Origin: Ch67 sp041395845
Lineage (GTDB): Bacteria > Pseudomonadota > Gammaproteobacteria > Pseudomonadales > Ketobacteraceae
Assembly (NCBI GenBank): GCA_041395845.1
Contig: JAWKZS010000006.1
Coordinates: 62,001-126,000 of the forward strand
Direction of reading: 5' to 3'
DNA: 64,000 nucleotides
The notes under the pieces were generated by a model, which saw only the letters and a program-made list of their open reading frames with translations, was not told where the DNA came from and ran no database searches. This document shows positions 26,018 to 34,857 of the stretch, one piece after another. How positions within the stretch are numbered: the stretch's first letter is position 1; the number at the start of each line of letters is the position of its first letter. A program made the translations under genes and the position numbers.

Positions 26018-27904
26018 TCACGCAGTCTTTTGCTGTTGGGCGCCGTGTTTTTTCAGGTGAATCAGCAACAGCGATATCGCGGCTGGTGTCACACCGGGAA
26101 TGCGTCCTGCCTGGCCGATGGTTTCCGGCCGGCTCTGCTTGAGTTTGTTGCGCACTTCGTGGGACAGACTCTTCACGGCATCGTAATCAAAATCCGCCGG
26201 CAGATGCGTGCTTTCGCTGCGCCGCAATTTTTCCACTTCTTCCTGCTGGCGCACGATATAGCCTTCATACTTGGCGGCGATTTCAATCTGCTCGGCCACT
26301 TCGGGGGCCACGGCGTCGCTGTTGGTCAGCGCGGCCAGGGTTGCATAATCCAGGTCCGGCCGACGCAGCAGATCCATCAGGGAATATTCGTGTGCCAGTG
26401 GTTTTTCCAGTTGCGGATTGAGTTTCTGCGCGACGTCGGAGTGCGGCTGAATCCAGGTGCTGCGCAGACGCTGGGTTTCGCGCTCGATGGCTTCGCGCTT
26501 GGCGCAGAAGGCCTGCCAGCGCACGTCGTTCACCAAGCCGAGTTCGCGACCTTTTTCGGTCAGGCGGATATCGGCGTTGTCTTCCCGCAGCAACAGACGA
26601 TGCTCGGCGCGACTGGTGAACATGCGATAGGGTTCCTGGGTGCCCATGGTGATCAGATCGTCGACCAATACGCCCAGATAGGCTTCATCCCGCTGCGGAT
26701 ACCAGCCGTCTTTTTCCTGCGCACGCAGGCCGGCGTTGAGTCCTGCCAGCAGCCCTTGCGCACCGGCTTCTTCATAACCGGTGGTGCCGTTGATCTGGCC
26801 GGCGAAAAACAGGCCGTGGATGAATTTGGTTTCCAGCGTGTATTTCAGATCGCGGGGATCGAAGAAATCGTATTCGATGGCATAACCCGGGCGGGTGATA
26901 TGGGCGTTTTCCATGCCGGTGATGGAGTGCACCAGTTCCAGCTGCACATCAAACGGCAGGCTGGTGGAAATACCGTTGGGATAGAGTTCGTGTGTGCTCA
27001 GGCCTTCCGGTTCGATAAAGACCTGGTGGGAATGCTTGTCGGCAAAGCGGTGGATCTTGTCTTCGATGGACGGACAGTAACGGGGACCGATGCCTTCGAT
27101 CACGCCGGTGTACATGGGCGAACGATCCAACCCACCACGAATGATGTCGTGGGTTTTTTCGTTGGTGTGGGTGATGTAGCAGTTCACCTGGCGCGGATGT
27201 TCGTCGACGCTGCCGAGGTAAGACATGACCGGTGTCGGGGTGTCGCCCGGCTGCGGTGTCATCACGGAAAAATCCACCGTCTTGGCATCGATGCGTGGCG
27301 GTGTGCCGGTTTTTAATCGGCCGACATTGAACGGCAGTTCGCGCAGGCGCTGGGCCAGCGCAATCGAAGGCGGATCACCGGCACGACCACCGCTGTGATT
27401 TTCCAGGCCGATATGGATTTTACCACCGAGGAAGGTTCCCGCCGTGAGCACCACTGCGCGGGCGCGGAATTTCACGCCCATATTGGTGATCACACCATTG
27501 ACGGTTTCGCCCTCGATGATCAGATCGTCAGCGGCCTGCTGGAAGATATCGAGATTCGGCTGGTTTTCCAGCACGGTACGGATCGCTGCTTTATACAGCG
27601 CGCGATCAGCCTGGGCACGGGTCGCGCGCACGGCGGGGCCCTTGCGGGAATTCAGGATGCGCCACTGGATACCGGCCTTGTCGGCACCGCGGGCCATCAC
27701 GCCATCAAGGGCATCGATTTCTTTCACCAGATGGCTTTTGCCGATGCCGCCGATGGCGGGGTTGCAGGACATCAGACCCAGGGTTTCGATATTGTGAGTC
27801 AGCAACAGGGTGGGCACGCCCATGCGTGCGCTCGCCAGGGCCGCCTCGGTGCCGGCATGGCCGCCGCCAATCACAATGACGCCGTACTGTTTGGGATAGT
27901 CCAC
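26018..27904 (-). CDS. mnmG: tRNA uridine 5-carboxymethylaminomethyl modification enzyme MnmG
   Basis: A 628-residue FAD protein (GidA) that works with MnmE to modify the wobble uridine of tRNAs. It has the FAD-binding GGGHAGTEAALASARMG, ILNSRKGPAVRATRAQADR, and GQINGTTGYEEAGAQGLLAG. In related genomes it directly follows mnmE; here the two are 13.5 kb apart because of an insertion. Confidence 0.98.
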   Translation of the reverse strand: MDYPKQYGVIVIGGGHAGTEAALASARMGVPTLLLTHNIETLGLMSCNPAIGGIGKSHLVKEIDALDGVMARGADKAGIQWRILNSRKGPAVRATRAQADRALYKAAIRTVLENQPNLDIFQQAADDLIIEGETVNGVITNMGVKFRARAVVLTAGTFLGGKIHIGLENHSGGRAGDPPSIALAQRLRELPFNVGRLKTGTPPRIDAKTVDFSVMTPQPGDTPTPVMSYLGSVDEHPRQVNCYITHTNEKTHDIIRGGLDRSPMYTGVIEGIGPRYCPSIEDKIHRFADKHSHQVFIEPEGLSTHELYPNGISTSLPFDVQLELVHSITGMENAHITRPGYAIEYDFFDPRDLKYTLETKFIHGLFFAGQINGTTGYEEAGAQGLLAGLNAGLRAQEKDGWYPQRDEAYLGVLVDDLITMGTQEPYRMFTSRAEHRLLLREDNADIRLTEKGRELGLVNDVRWQAFCAKREAIERETQRLRSTWIQPHSDVAQKLNPQLEKPLAHEYSLMDLLRRPDLDYATLAALTNSDAVAPEVAEQIEIAAKYEGYIVRQQEEVEKLRRSESTHLPADFDYDAVKSLSHEVRNKLKQSRPETIGQAGRIPGVTPAAISLLLIHLKKHGAQQQKTA

Positions 27905-28070
27905 GGATCGAACCCTCGGGATGTCGCTAATTCTGGGGGGAAGACCGCGTAGTATAAGGGACAGCGGGCTAAAAGCGAAAATTTGCGGTGTACAAAATTA
28001 CGCCTATCCAGATTAGGCTAAATACCTCTTCTGATACCCTCTGACACGCCTCTTATCGTTCATTCAGACG

Positions 28071-28099
28071 TTGTGACTGAGTGGTCACAAAGATAGAAT
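28071..28099 (+). promoter_or_regulatory. Promoter with overlapping operator upstream of the wax ester synthase gene
   Basis: TTGTGA (28071-28076) as -35 and TAGAAT (28094-28099) as -10 are 17 bp apart. A perfect 7-6-7 inverted repeat, TTGTGAC / GTCACAA (28071-28090), covers the -35 and most of the spacer, a repressor-like position. The arms resemble CRP half-sites but the spacing is 2 bp too long. The rest of the 259-bp gap to mnmG shows nothing else clear. Confidence 0.6.
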
Positions 28100-28163
28100 A
28101 TCACTACCCCTAACAAGGATGTTCTGCCTTTCCTTTCAACGGTGTCCCCACCAAGGAACCCTT

Positions 28164-29573
28164 ATGACGCCTCTGAGTCCCGCTGACAACCTGTTCCTGA
28201 TGCTGGAAAAGCGCCAGCAACCTACCCATATCGCCGGCCTGCAACTGTTTGATTTCCCGGAAGATGCACCTGACGACTACGTCACCCGCTTTGCCGAGGA
28301 GTTGCGCTCTTTTACCCAGCCAGTGGCACCTTACGACCAGCGTCTGGTGTACCGGCTGGGGCAGCCGTACTGGAAGGCGGACCGCCAGTTCGATCTGGAA
28401 CACCATTTCCGCCATGTGGCCTTGCCGCCACCGGGCCGCATTCGCGAACTGCTGGCGCTGGTGTCGGCAGAACACAGTAACCTGATGGACCGCGAGCGGC
28501 CCCTGTGGGAATTCAATCTGATCGAAGGTCTGCAGGGACGGCGCTTTGCCATCTACAGCAAACAGCATCACGCCCTGATGGACGGAATTTCGGCGATGCG
28601 GATGGGGATGAACCTGCTGTCGAGCGATCCCGCACAGCGCAACATGCCACCCATGTGGGCCTATGAACGCAGCCGGCGGCCACGGGTGGAGATGCCGCAA
28701 ACCCGGATGACCCCGATAGGCGCCATCAGTGCCCTGGCCGGTGGTGTACGCCAGCAGTGGCACAGCATTGGCAGCGTGACCCGTGCTGTTTATGACTCGA
28801 TCCAGAAAACCCGCCACGATCCTGAATACACCAGTATTTTCCAAGCGCCGCAGTGCATTCTGAATGATCGCATTACCGGCTCGCGCCGTTTCGCAGCGCA
28901 GTCCTATTCCATGACCCGGGTACGGGCCATCGCCAAGGCCTTTGATGCCACTATCAATGACGTGATCCTGGGCATGTGTGGCGCCGCCTTGCGGGAATAC
29001 CTGATGGAACAGAACGGACTGCCGGACAAACCGCTGATCGCCGCGATTCCGGTGTCACTGCGTCAGGATGACAGCATCGGTGGCAACCAGATCGTGACCA
29101 TACTGGCCAACCTGGGCACCCATGTTGCGGACCCGGCGCAGCGAATGAAGCTGATCAAGGCGTCGGTGAATGAGGCCAAGCAGCGCATGGCCGGCATGTC
29201 CCAGGCGGAAATCATGGCCTATTCCGCCCTGATGTTTGCCCCGGCCGGACTGCAGTTGCTGACCGGCATGGTGCCGCAGGCGCAGGCATTCAACGTACTG
29301 ATCTCGAATGTGCCGGGGCCGAAGCAGCCCCTGTACTGGAACGGCGCGCGCCTGCAGGGCATGTACCCGGTGTCGATGCCGATGGACCGGCTGGCGCTGA
29401 ATATCACGATCCTGAGTTACTGCGATCAGCTGGAATTTGGCCTGACGGCCTGTCGCCGCACCCTGCCATCCATGCAGCGCATGCTGATGCAGCTGGAAAA
29501 CGCGATTGCCGGACTGGAAGCGGCCGCTGGACTGAAAACGGTTAAGGCAAAGCGTCAGGCGGAAATGGCCTGA
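28164..29573 (+). CDS. Wax ester synthase / acyl-CoA:diacylglycerol acyltransferase (WS/DGAT)
   Basis: The ATG at 28164, with AAGGAA upstream, gives 469 residues. The N-terminal domain has the catalytic motif HHALMDG at residues 135-141 and PLWE at 113-116; the C-terminal domain has the family ND motif in TINDVILGMCGAAL and the conserved NVPGPKQPLYWNGARL. These enzymes esterify acyl-CoA with fatty alcohols or diacylglycerol, making storage wax esters or triacylglycerol at the membrane. It is common in marine hydrocarbon users and many such species have several copies. It stands alone and divergent from mnmG. Confidence 0.95.
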   Translation: MTPLSPADNLFLMLEKRQQPTHIAGLQLFDFPEDAPDDYVTRFAEELRSFTQPVAPYDQRLVYRLGQPYWKADRQFDLEHHFRHVALPPPGRIRELLALVSAEHSNLMDRERPLWEFNLIEGLQGRRFAIYSKQHHALMDGISAMRMGMNLLSSDPAQRNMPPMWAYERSRRPRVEMPQTRMTPIGAISALAGGVRQQWHSIGSVTRAVYDSIQKTRHDPEYTSIFQAPQCILNDRITGSRRFAAQSYSMTRVRAIAKAFDATINDVILGMCGAALREYLMEQNGLPDKPLIAAIPVSLRQDDSIGGNQIVTILANLGTHVADPAQRMKLIKASVNEAKQRMAGMSQAEIMAYSALMFAPAGLQLLTGMVPQAQAFNVLISNVPGPKQPLYWNGARLQGMYPVSMPMDRLALNITILSYCDQLEFGLTACRRTLPSMQRMLMQLENAIAGLEAAAGLKTVKAKRQAEMA

Positions 29574-29580
29574 ACCAACA

Positions 29581-29619
29581 CTGCACTGACGTTGCAGATG
29601 GATGGCAGCGTCAGTGCAG
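29581..29619. repeat. Hairpin between convergent WS/DGAT and YecA-type genes
   Basis: CTGCACTGACG (29581-29591) pairs with CGTCAGTGCAG (29609-29619) around a 17-nt loop, and the arm overlaps the 3' end of the YecA-type gene. There is no T-run on either strand, so it may be a weak or Rho-assisted stop for both genes. Confidence 0.4.
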
Positions 29620-30276
29620 ACAGCACTTCTTGAATTTCTTGCCGCTGCCGCAGGGACAGGGATCATTGCGGCCAGGGCTCGGCTCGGCAACCATCAGCGG
29701 CGTATGCGCACGCACCACCTGGCGGCTGAAGAAATGCTGACGCAGCGCCCGCACATTGGGCTCGATCAATGCCGCCTGTTCCTGCAATTGCTGGGGCGTC
29801 ATTTCCAGCAGTTCATCCACACCTTCCTGGGTTGAAAACAGCCGGATCGGTTCGAGCTGCTTGTCGAGAAAGGCCTGGTCTTCCGGTGCCAGCAAACCAT
29901 AGAGACGCACAGCGCGCAGGAACCCATCACACCACTCATCCACCATCATGAACTGATCATCTTCACTGTAGATGCGGGCGATGTAATCATTTTCCATGAA
30001 TTCGAGCATCACGCTGTTGTAGACCACCATCAGCGCTTCGTGGAATTCCTCGATTTCTTCCTGCTCTTCCCAGTCCGGCATCGCACTGTCACCGCCCCAC
30101 ATGACCGGCAACCACTGGGACGGCATCGGAATCTCGGGCGCACAGGCAAGCCCTGCGAAAAAGCCATCCAGTTCGGTGAGGGTCAGAATGGAATCATCAG
30201 ACGAATACTTGTCGAAGAAATACTCCAGGGTATCGTCGATCGCGTCGGAATCAATGGGATCGAATTCGTCCGTCAT
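29611..30276 (-). CDS. YecA / UPF0149 family protein with SEC-C zinc motif
   Basis: A 221-residue acidic protein: the UPF0149 helical domain (LTLTELDGFFAGLACAPEI, WCDGFLRAVRLYG) and a C-terminal SEC-C metal-binding motif (NDPCPCGSGKKFKKCC, about residues 203-219) like that of SecA. YecA of E. coli binds metal and interacts with ribosomes. Role here unknown. It converges with the WS/DGAT gene. Confidence 0.88.
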   Translation of the reverse strand: MTDEFDPIDSDAIDDTLEYFFDKYSSDDSILTLTELDGFFAGLACAPEIPMPSQWLPVMWGGDSAMPDWEEQEEIEEFHEALMVVYNSVMLEFMENDYIARIYSEDDQFMMVDEWCDGFLRAVRLYGLLAPEDQAFLDKQLEPIRLFSTQEGVDELLEMTPQQLQEQAALIEPNVRALRQHFFSRQVVRAHTPLMVAEPSPGRNDPCPCGSGKKFKKCCLH

Positions 30277-30335
30277 GGGGCTGTCCGGTGGTTGAGCGGG
30301 CGAACAGTATACGGCAAGTCGGATGTGGGGGCGAA

Positions 30336-30355
30336 CCGGGGACCCATGTCCCCGG
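30336..30355 (-). terminator. GC-rich hairpin, possible terminator
   Basis: CCGGGGAC and GTCCCCGG, a perfect 8-bp stem with a CCAT loop, 10-29 nt after the stop of the small lipoprotein gene at 30365. The T-run is absent, so termination is uncertain. Confidence 0.35.
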
Positions 30356-30364
30356 CACTGCGGG

Positions 30365-30757
30365 TCACTGGGGGGTCAGGGCTTTTTTCGCGTCTTCCGC
30401 AGCCTTTTGTGTGTCCTCGGCAATCGCGCTGGACTTTTCTGCCACCGCATCAGCGGCATCCGCCGCGGCAGCCTTGGTGTCTTCGACGACCTTTTTGGAT
30501 TTTTCTTTCACTGCCTCGGCGGTTTCGGCCGCAGTTTCCTTGGCGTCAGCCAAGGTTTGCTGGGTTTTTTCCAGACCCTGTTCAGCAGTAGACTTGGCCG
30601 ATTCCACGGTGGATTTCACCGCCTGCTGGGTGGACTGCACCATCTCGTCGATCTTTTTGCCGGCCTTTTCAGCGGTGTCGTCGTTGGAGTCACAACCGGC
30701 GATGGCCACTGTGGTAGCAACAACCGTGGCAAGCAACGTGCGGGATACGATAGACAT
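30365..30757 (-). CDS. Small lipoprotein with LEA-like heptad/11-mer repeats
   Basis: A 130-residue protein with a lipoprotein signal ending in AIAGC (lipidation at Cys22). The rest is Ala/Lys/Glu/Thr-rich with recurring 11-residue-like units (such as KSTVESAKSTAEQ, AKETAAETAEAVKEK and EDTKAAAADAADAV), resembling LEA or apolipophorin-type amphipathic helices. No enzyme motif. Such repeats are often involved in membrane or desiccation/osmotic protection; that is only a suggestion from composition. Confidence 0.75.
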   Translation of the reverse strand: MSIVSRTLLATVVATTVAIAGCDSNDDTAEKAGKKIDEMVQSTQQAVKSTVESAKSTAEQGLEKTQQTLADAKETAAETAEAVKEKSKKVVEDTKAAAADAADAVAEKSSAIAEDTQKAAEDAKKALTPQ

Positions 30758-30862
30758 GGGATCCTCCTGATGATGTAAATCGAGCCGTGAGTATGCCCAA
30801 GCTGGGACAGGGTTTGAAGGTGGGAGTTCACAAAAGGGAACGTTGACCCTGTATGGAGCCCG

Positions 30863-31318
30863 TTACAGCAATCCGCTGCTGCCACAATCAATCTGCTGGC
30901 CTTCCCGATAACAACGTGGCTGCGCGGGTGCGGCCTTGCCCTGTTCAAAGATACCCTGCACGACCTCGCCATCCAGAACCACGACACCGGGGCCAACCTG
31001 TTCGTCGGCGCTGAAGGTGCCTGCATTGACGCTGCCAACATCCGGGGAAATCACCACCGCCTCGCCATCCAGCTGATCCTGTTTCCAGTGCCCGGCCTGG
31101 ATCAGACCATTGCGGAAATAGCTGACGCCGTAGCCGTGACGTTTGCCGGAATCCATTGCGCCAACGTAAACATAATCGCGGGTGGCATGTACCGCCTGGC
31201 CGGAAAACGTTGCCGCCGTTGTCTTGTCGATCACGGTGACTGGCTGTGGCTTGTTGTTCAGCGTCGTACAGGCAGACAGGGCAAGCGCCGTCATCAAAAC
31301 CAGAATGGGGTGTTTCAT
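30863..31318 (-). CDS. Lipoprotein with MORN-like repeats
   Basis: A 151-residue protein with the lipobox LSAC (Cys17). The mature part contains two or three MORN-like units, for example YVGAMDSGKRHGYGVSYFRNG and AGHWKQDQLDGEAVVISP. MORN repeats in bacteria commonly mediate protein or lipid contacts. Its ATG overlaps the stop of the upstream gene by one base, so they are translationally coupled. Function unknown. Confidence 0.72.
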   Translation of the reverse strand: MKHPILVLMTALALSACTTLNNKPQPVTVIDKTTAATFSGQAVHATRDYVYVGAMDSGKRHGYGVSYFRNGLIQAGHWKQDQLDGEAVVISPDVGSVNAGTFSADEQVGPGVVVLDGEVVQGIFEQGKAAPAQPRCYREGQQIDCGSSGLL

Positions 31319-31680
31319 CAGCAGATTCCTTTTATCGCGCGGGCCACAACGCCCTGATATGTTTGCCAGAAACGCTCCTGATCCGGCGTGCCTCGCAGCG
31401 AGTGACGCTGATATTGCCGGGCAGCAATGTTATTGACCTTGATAAGCATGATCTTGGGCGAGTTCAGGATGGTTTTGCCCAGGCCACGCCAGTCCTCGAT
31501 GGCAACAGTGGTCAGCCCCACCTCCATGTCCATCCAGGAAATCACATGAGACGCCGCCAGCAATGCCGCCAGAAGACCCGCCTGCTCGTAAAGGCTATTG
31601 ATCTCTTGCAGTGCGGCTTTGTCCTGATCGTCCAGTTGCACGCTGAGCTGCGATGGGCTGATTTCGATAGCGCATTCCAT
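31318..31680 (-). CDS. Hypothetical protein, coupled to the MORN-like lipoprotein
   Basis: The internal ATG at 31680 has AGGA six bases upstream and is preferred to the ATG at 31704, which has no ribosome-binding site; product 120 residues. It begins MECAIEISPSQLSVQLDDQD and shows two possible helical regions but no recognised domain, signal peptide or membrane segment. It is coupled to the lipoprotein gene by a one-base overlap. I do not know its function. Confidence 0.6.
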   Translation of the reverse strand: MECAIEISPSQLSVQLDDQDKAALQEINSLYEQAGLLAALLAASHVISWMDMEVGLTTVAIEDWRGLGKTILNSPKIMLIKVNNIAARQYQRHSLRGTPDQERFWQTYQGVVARAIKGIC

Positions 31681-31824
31681 ATTCTGTCCTGCTGTTGGTG
31701 TCATTTTTATTTAGACACGAACGGCGCAAAGAGAATGGTGAAATACGGTTAGATTATTAGAAGTTCGATTACTTGCTGCGCAATCAGCAGTCCAGGTAAA
31801 CCTCGGACATCTATTCTGGATTCG

Positions 31825-33033
31825 TTATGCAATTCCTCGCTGTAGTGTCACTTTTTTTCGGAACAAACTACTGAACAGCGTGTAGTCTTTACGTTCGTTA
31901 CAGATCCTGCCGGCCACAATGCTGGGAGAAATGGAAAGCTGTTTTGCCAGCCTATAAACATCATCCTCCGATGCAAGCAATGACCCGGCCCACACCTCGT
32001 TAGGTATCAGACTTTCCCGTGCCAACGCATCCGCTTGTTGCTCGATTTCATCCACATCCGATCCCGGCACCAACTCATTATCCAGATACCACATCGCCCC
32101 ACCATCAATATGCAAAGCGATATGGGCAAGTTCATGCATCAGCGTGAACCAGAAATTGTCGAGTCTGTCGAAGCGCAACGTCATTGCCACCACCGGACGG
32201 CCATCGGCTGCAATGAACACCGCACCGTCCAGATAGGTTTTGGGCAGGTGTGGCTCGATGATGAAATGAATACCCGCTTTATTCAGATATTCCTTGGCCA
32301 GCATCGGCCCATTGTCCGACCATGACAAACGCGCCAGTTGCAGCATCCACTGCGGCGTGACCACTCCCGGTTCGTACACGTCTGACAATGATTCGCAAGC
32401 AACCCGATGCATCACCCTGGCCTGCCATGCCCAAAGTGCGTAACTATCCGTTTCCTTTTCGTTCGAACGAATATGGGCTGTCGTGCGCAACCAGGCGGGC
32501 TTGAGACGAAAACCATCCACCGCCGACAGAAAGCGACTCACCTGTTCGGCGGCGTATTCTTTCAATTCCGCGAGCGTGCCGGAAAAATCAGGAAAGTAAC
32601 CGCGCTTGAACATCTCAGCCAGGGGGAATGCATGCCAGTCGATATCAAGATCTTGCGCCAGCGCCTGAACCGGTTCGCGAATCAGCACCTCAGCCGGAAT
32701 ACCCAGGCCCTGATTCAATTTACGGATCATATTCAGACTCAAAGGACGCTTGTGACTCAAGACTTCGGACACTTTGGACGCAGAGCCGATAAAGGGAACC
32801 AGATCTTTGCTTTTCAGCCCCATCTGATCCATGCGAAATTTGATGGCATCGATAGGATCGGGCGGGTCCATGGGATAGTGCGTAGATTCAAACTGATCGA
32901 TCACCAATGCCAGCAACTCCAGTTCATCCGCTGCCTCTGAACCCTCGGCCGGATCACTGTCCATCAATGCCATCAGGCGTGCCAATGCCTGTTCATGCTC
33001 TGCTTCGGTTTTGATTACTTTGACGGTGTACAT
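31825..33033 (-). CDS. higA: HigA-type antitoxin fused to ImmA/IrrE-like metallopeptidase
   Basis: A 402-residue protein. Residues about 60-120 form a HigA-like XRE helix-turn-helix (KFRMDQMGLKSKDLVP, SKVSEVLSHKRPLSLNMI). The C-terminal part contains the zinc peptidase motif HELAHIALH (His300-Glu301...His304), as in ImmA/IrrE proteins, with EIEQQADALA further on as a likely third ligand region. Standard HigA antitoxins of this group are about 130 residues, so the fusion is long. It starts 9 bp after the HigB toxin gene. It should neutralise HigB and repress the operon; the peptidase could cleave itself or the antitoxin function under a signal (inference). Confidence 0.85.
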   Translation of the reverse strand: MYTVKVIKTEAEHEQALARLMALMDSDPAEGSEAADELELLALVIDQFESTHYPMDPPDPIDAIKFRMDQMGLKSKDLVPFIGSASKVSEVLSHKRPLSLNMIRKLNQGLGIPAEVLIREPVQALAQDLDIDWHAFPLAEMFKRGYFPDFSGTLAELKEYAAEQVSRFLSAVDGFRLKPAWLRTTAHIRSNEKETDSYALWAWQARVMHRVACESLSDVYEPGVVTPQWMLQLARLSWSDNGPMLAKEYLNKAGIHFIIEPHLPKTYLDGAVFIAADGRPVVAMTLRFDRLDNFWFTLMHELAHIALHIDGGAMWYLDNELVPGSDVDEIEQQADALARESLIPNEVWAGSLLASEDDVYRLAKQLSISPSIVAGRICNERKDYTLFSSLFRKKVTLQRGIA

Positions 33034-33042
33034 AGCGCTACC

Positions 33043-33333
33043 CTAAAACGACTTCTTGTCGTATTCCGCATGGGTGCCAACCCACTCGATTACCACCAGC
33101 CCGTTCTGATAACGAACCTTGACCACCAGGCGGTAATCATTCCCCTTGATATTGAAAATCACCCTGTTATCGGCGAGAAAGCTGGCGGACGCATACCGGC
33201 TTTTAATGTCCTGGGGCGTCTGCCACTTGCAGTCCTTGTGGGAAACTTCAGCATGCCAGGCGTCCAACGCTGGCTTGGCATTCGCGTGTTTTTTACTGAA
33301 TTTCAGTAACTTATCTCGTCCTAAGACCTGCAT
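33043..33333 (-). CDS. higB: HigB-type mRNA interferase toxin
   Basis: The ATG at 33333 (AGGG upstream) gives 96 residues and matches HigB toxins of the COG4680 group: DKLLKFSKKHANAKPALDAW, DIKSRYASASFLADNRVIFN, KGNDYRLVVKVRY and the C-terminal GTHAEYDKK. These toxins cleave mRNA on the ribosome. The toxin precedes the antitoxin, the usual higBA order. Two palindromes lie between -13 and -55 of the start. Confidence 0.9.
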   Translation of the reverse strand: MQVLGRDKLLKFSKKHANAKPALDAWHAEVSHKDCKWQTPQDIKSRYASASFLADNRVIFNIKGNDYRLVVKVRYQNGLVVIEWVGTHAEYDKKSF

Positions 33334-33345
33334 GATCGCCCTGAA

Positions 33346-33388
33346 GTTCCCTTGCTGGGAACTATAGATCAAGTTCCCCAAAAGGGAA
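33346..33388 (-). promoter_or_regulatory. Paired operators of the higBA promoter
   Basis: Two copies of a palindrome with the same 5-bp centre spacing: GTTCCC-N5-GGGAAC at 33346-33362 (perfect) and TTCCC-N5-GGGAA at 33374-33388. Their centres are 27 bp apart. A TATAGT -10 candidate (33369-33364) lies between them on the minus strand. Repeated operators covering the promoter are what is expected for HigA autorepression. Confidence 0.65.
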
Positions 33389-33480
33389 GTTATTGTATGT
33401 AATTATTCGTCACTGTCTACCGCTAATCGGGTTAGACGGTAACTGGTTGAATTTATGGATGACATTGGTCAGTTGCTTGG

Positions 33481-34857
33481 TCACGCCTTCTTCCTGCGGG
33501 TTTTGGGTTTGCCTGCCACTGCTTCCCGTTCGGCGCGGATGCGGGCGAGCAGTGCCTCGGCGGAGTTGTCGCCGCTGATCAGGTCGGGGTTTTGCGCGCG
33601 CCAGTCGGCGGTGAGTTCGCCGCGAAAGGCTTTGGCGAGGACGGACTGGGTGAGGTGGTTGACCCTGGCCTGGGCATCCTTGACGCGCTGTTCGATCTGG
33701 TCGGCGTAGGCGAAGAGTTGTTCGACGCGGCGGACGATTTCGGTTTGTTCTTGGATGGTTGGAAGCTCCAATTTGAATCAAAATCTCGCATTACATTAAA
33801 GATATTTTGCCTGCCTGCAAACCTTTTGTATCCGGCGTCCATCTGTCATAGCTTCCTTCAAGCACATAATAAAGAAACTGTTAAGACGTTGGTATTTGGA
33901 TCTGCTCGGAAGAAAGTAAGCCTGATTAATATTCCAAAATTCGGAAACTGATTCGTCAGGATTGCAACGTTAGCCAAGTGCCGTTGTTCAATAGTTTTCC
34001 TGCTTTTTCATTGCAACAATGTTCTGCGGACATCATTTAGTGTAATGATATTCACGTACTCGATTGACCTTCGGTTACATTGCGTTTGTAGTCGAAATCA
34101 ATTTATTAACGATATTGTAAACCTTGAGAAATGGAATTTTCCGTTCTGGTCAAACGGGTTATCGCGTGGGTGAGCCGCTTTTGTACTGGCACAAACATCC
34201 TGAGTTCTTTCATATTTCCAATGACTTTCTAGTTACCAAGAACCCTGCCTCTCCACTCCTCCGTCAACTTGCCGCTGACGGCGGCGGCGAGGACGGATTG
34301 GCGGAAGCGTTTGAGGATGTGGGGGATGGCGTCGAGGCGGATTTTGATGGTGTCCACCTGTGCCAGCAGCTCGTCGAGTTTGGCGGCGATTTGTTTTTGT
34401 TCGGCGAGTGGCGGGAAAGGCAACGCCAACTTAATATGCTCATTTAACGCTATTAACGGTTGTTCCGGTCTCGCGAGCATTTCTAGAATTATCTGGCTGA
34501 AAGATTTAATACGCTTGATGCAATTCAACTTGACCAACTGGAGGAATAACCTTCAGTCTTGATTAACAGAACTGCAACTTTAGCGACGCGATTGGCAATG
34601 TGTGTTGACGAATTCCACTCACAACCATTAGATGCTGTTTTCTGGATATAAATACAGCCTCCCGCTCTTGGAAGTGTGCTGAGAGCATGTTCTTTCATCA
34701 ACTGATATCACTCGAAAATGAACTTCATATCCTTCATACCCAATGGAATTGTTCCTTACCATTGGCATTTTGTTTTCGAGGTGTTTTACCACCCGGCAGA
34801 TTTGTAATTTGTCCAGTTGAAATTGAATCCAGCTTCAGGAAGATTTCTAAAACTCAT
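33481..34857 (-). pseudogene. hsdS: Type I restriction-modification specificity subunit, frame-disrupted
   Basis: The frame opens at the ATG at 34857, overlapping the hsdM stop (ATGA), but stops after 23 codons. HsdS-like segments then recur in all three frames: NLPGGKTPRKQNAN, MKDMKFIFE, SGIRQHTLPIAS, the conserved linker LPFPPLAEQKQIAAKLDELL (34229-34537), VYNIVN followed in another frame by IDFDYKRNVTEGQ, and finally LPTIQEQTEIVRRVEQLF with the intact C-terminal helix to 33481. Overall length, 1377 nt, is close to a normal hsdS (about 400-460 codons), so the damage is by small indels, mostly inside the two target-recognition domains, which are also AT-richer than the conserved parts. Without HsdS the complex has no DNA recognition. 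Confidence 0.85.

Noticed and set aside
28071..28090. CRP/Vfr binding site before the wax ester synthase gene
   Set aside because: The TGTGA and TCACA arms are 8 bp apart instead of the required 6, so it is listed as an unassigned operator.
33591..34447. Small plus-strand frames in the hsdS region as new genes
   Set aside because: They are antisense to recognisable HsdS segments in several frames; the region is a frame-disrupted hsdS.
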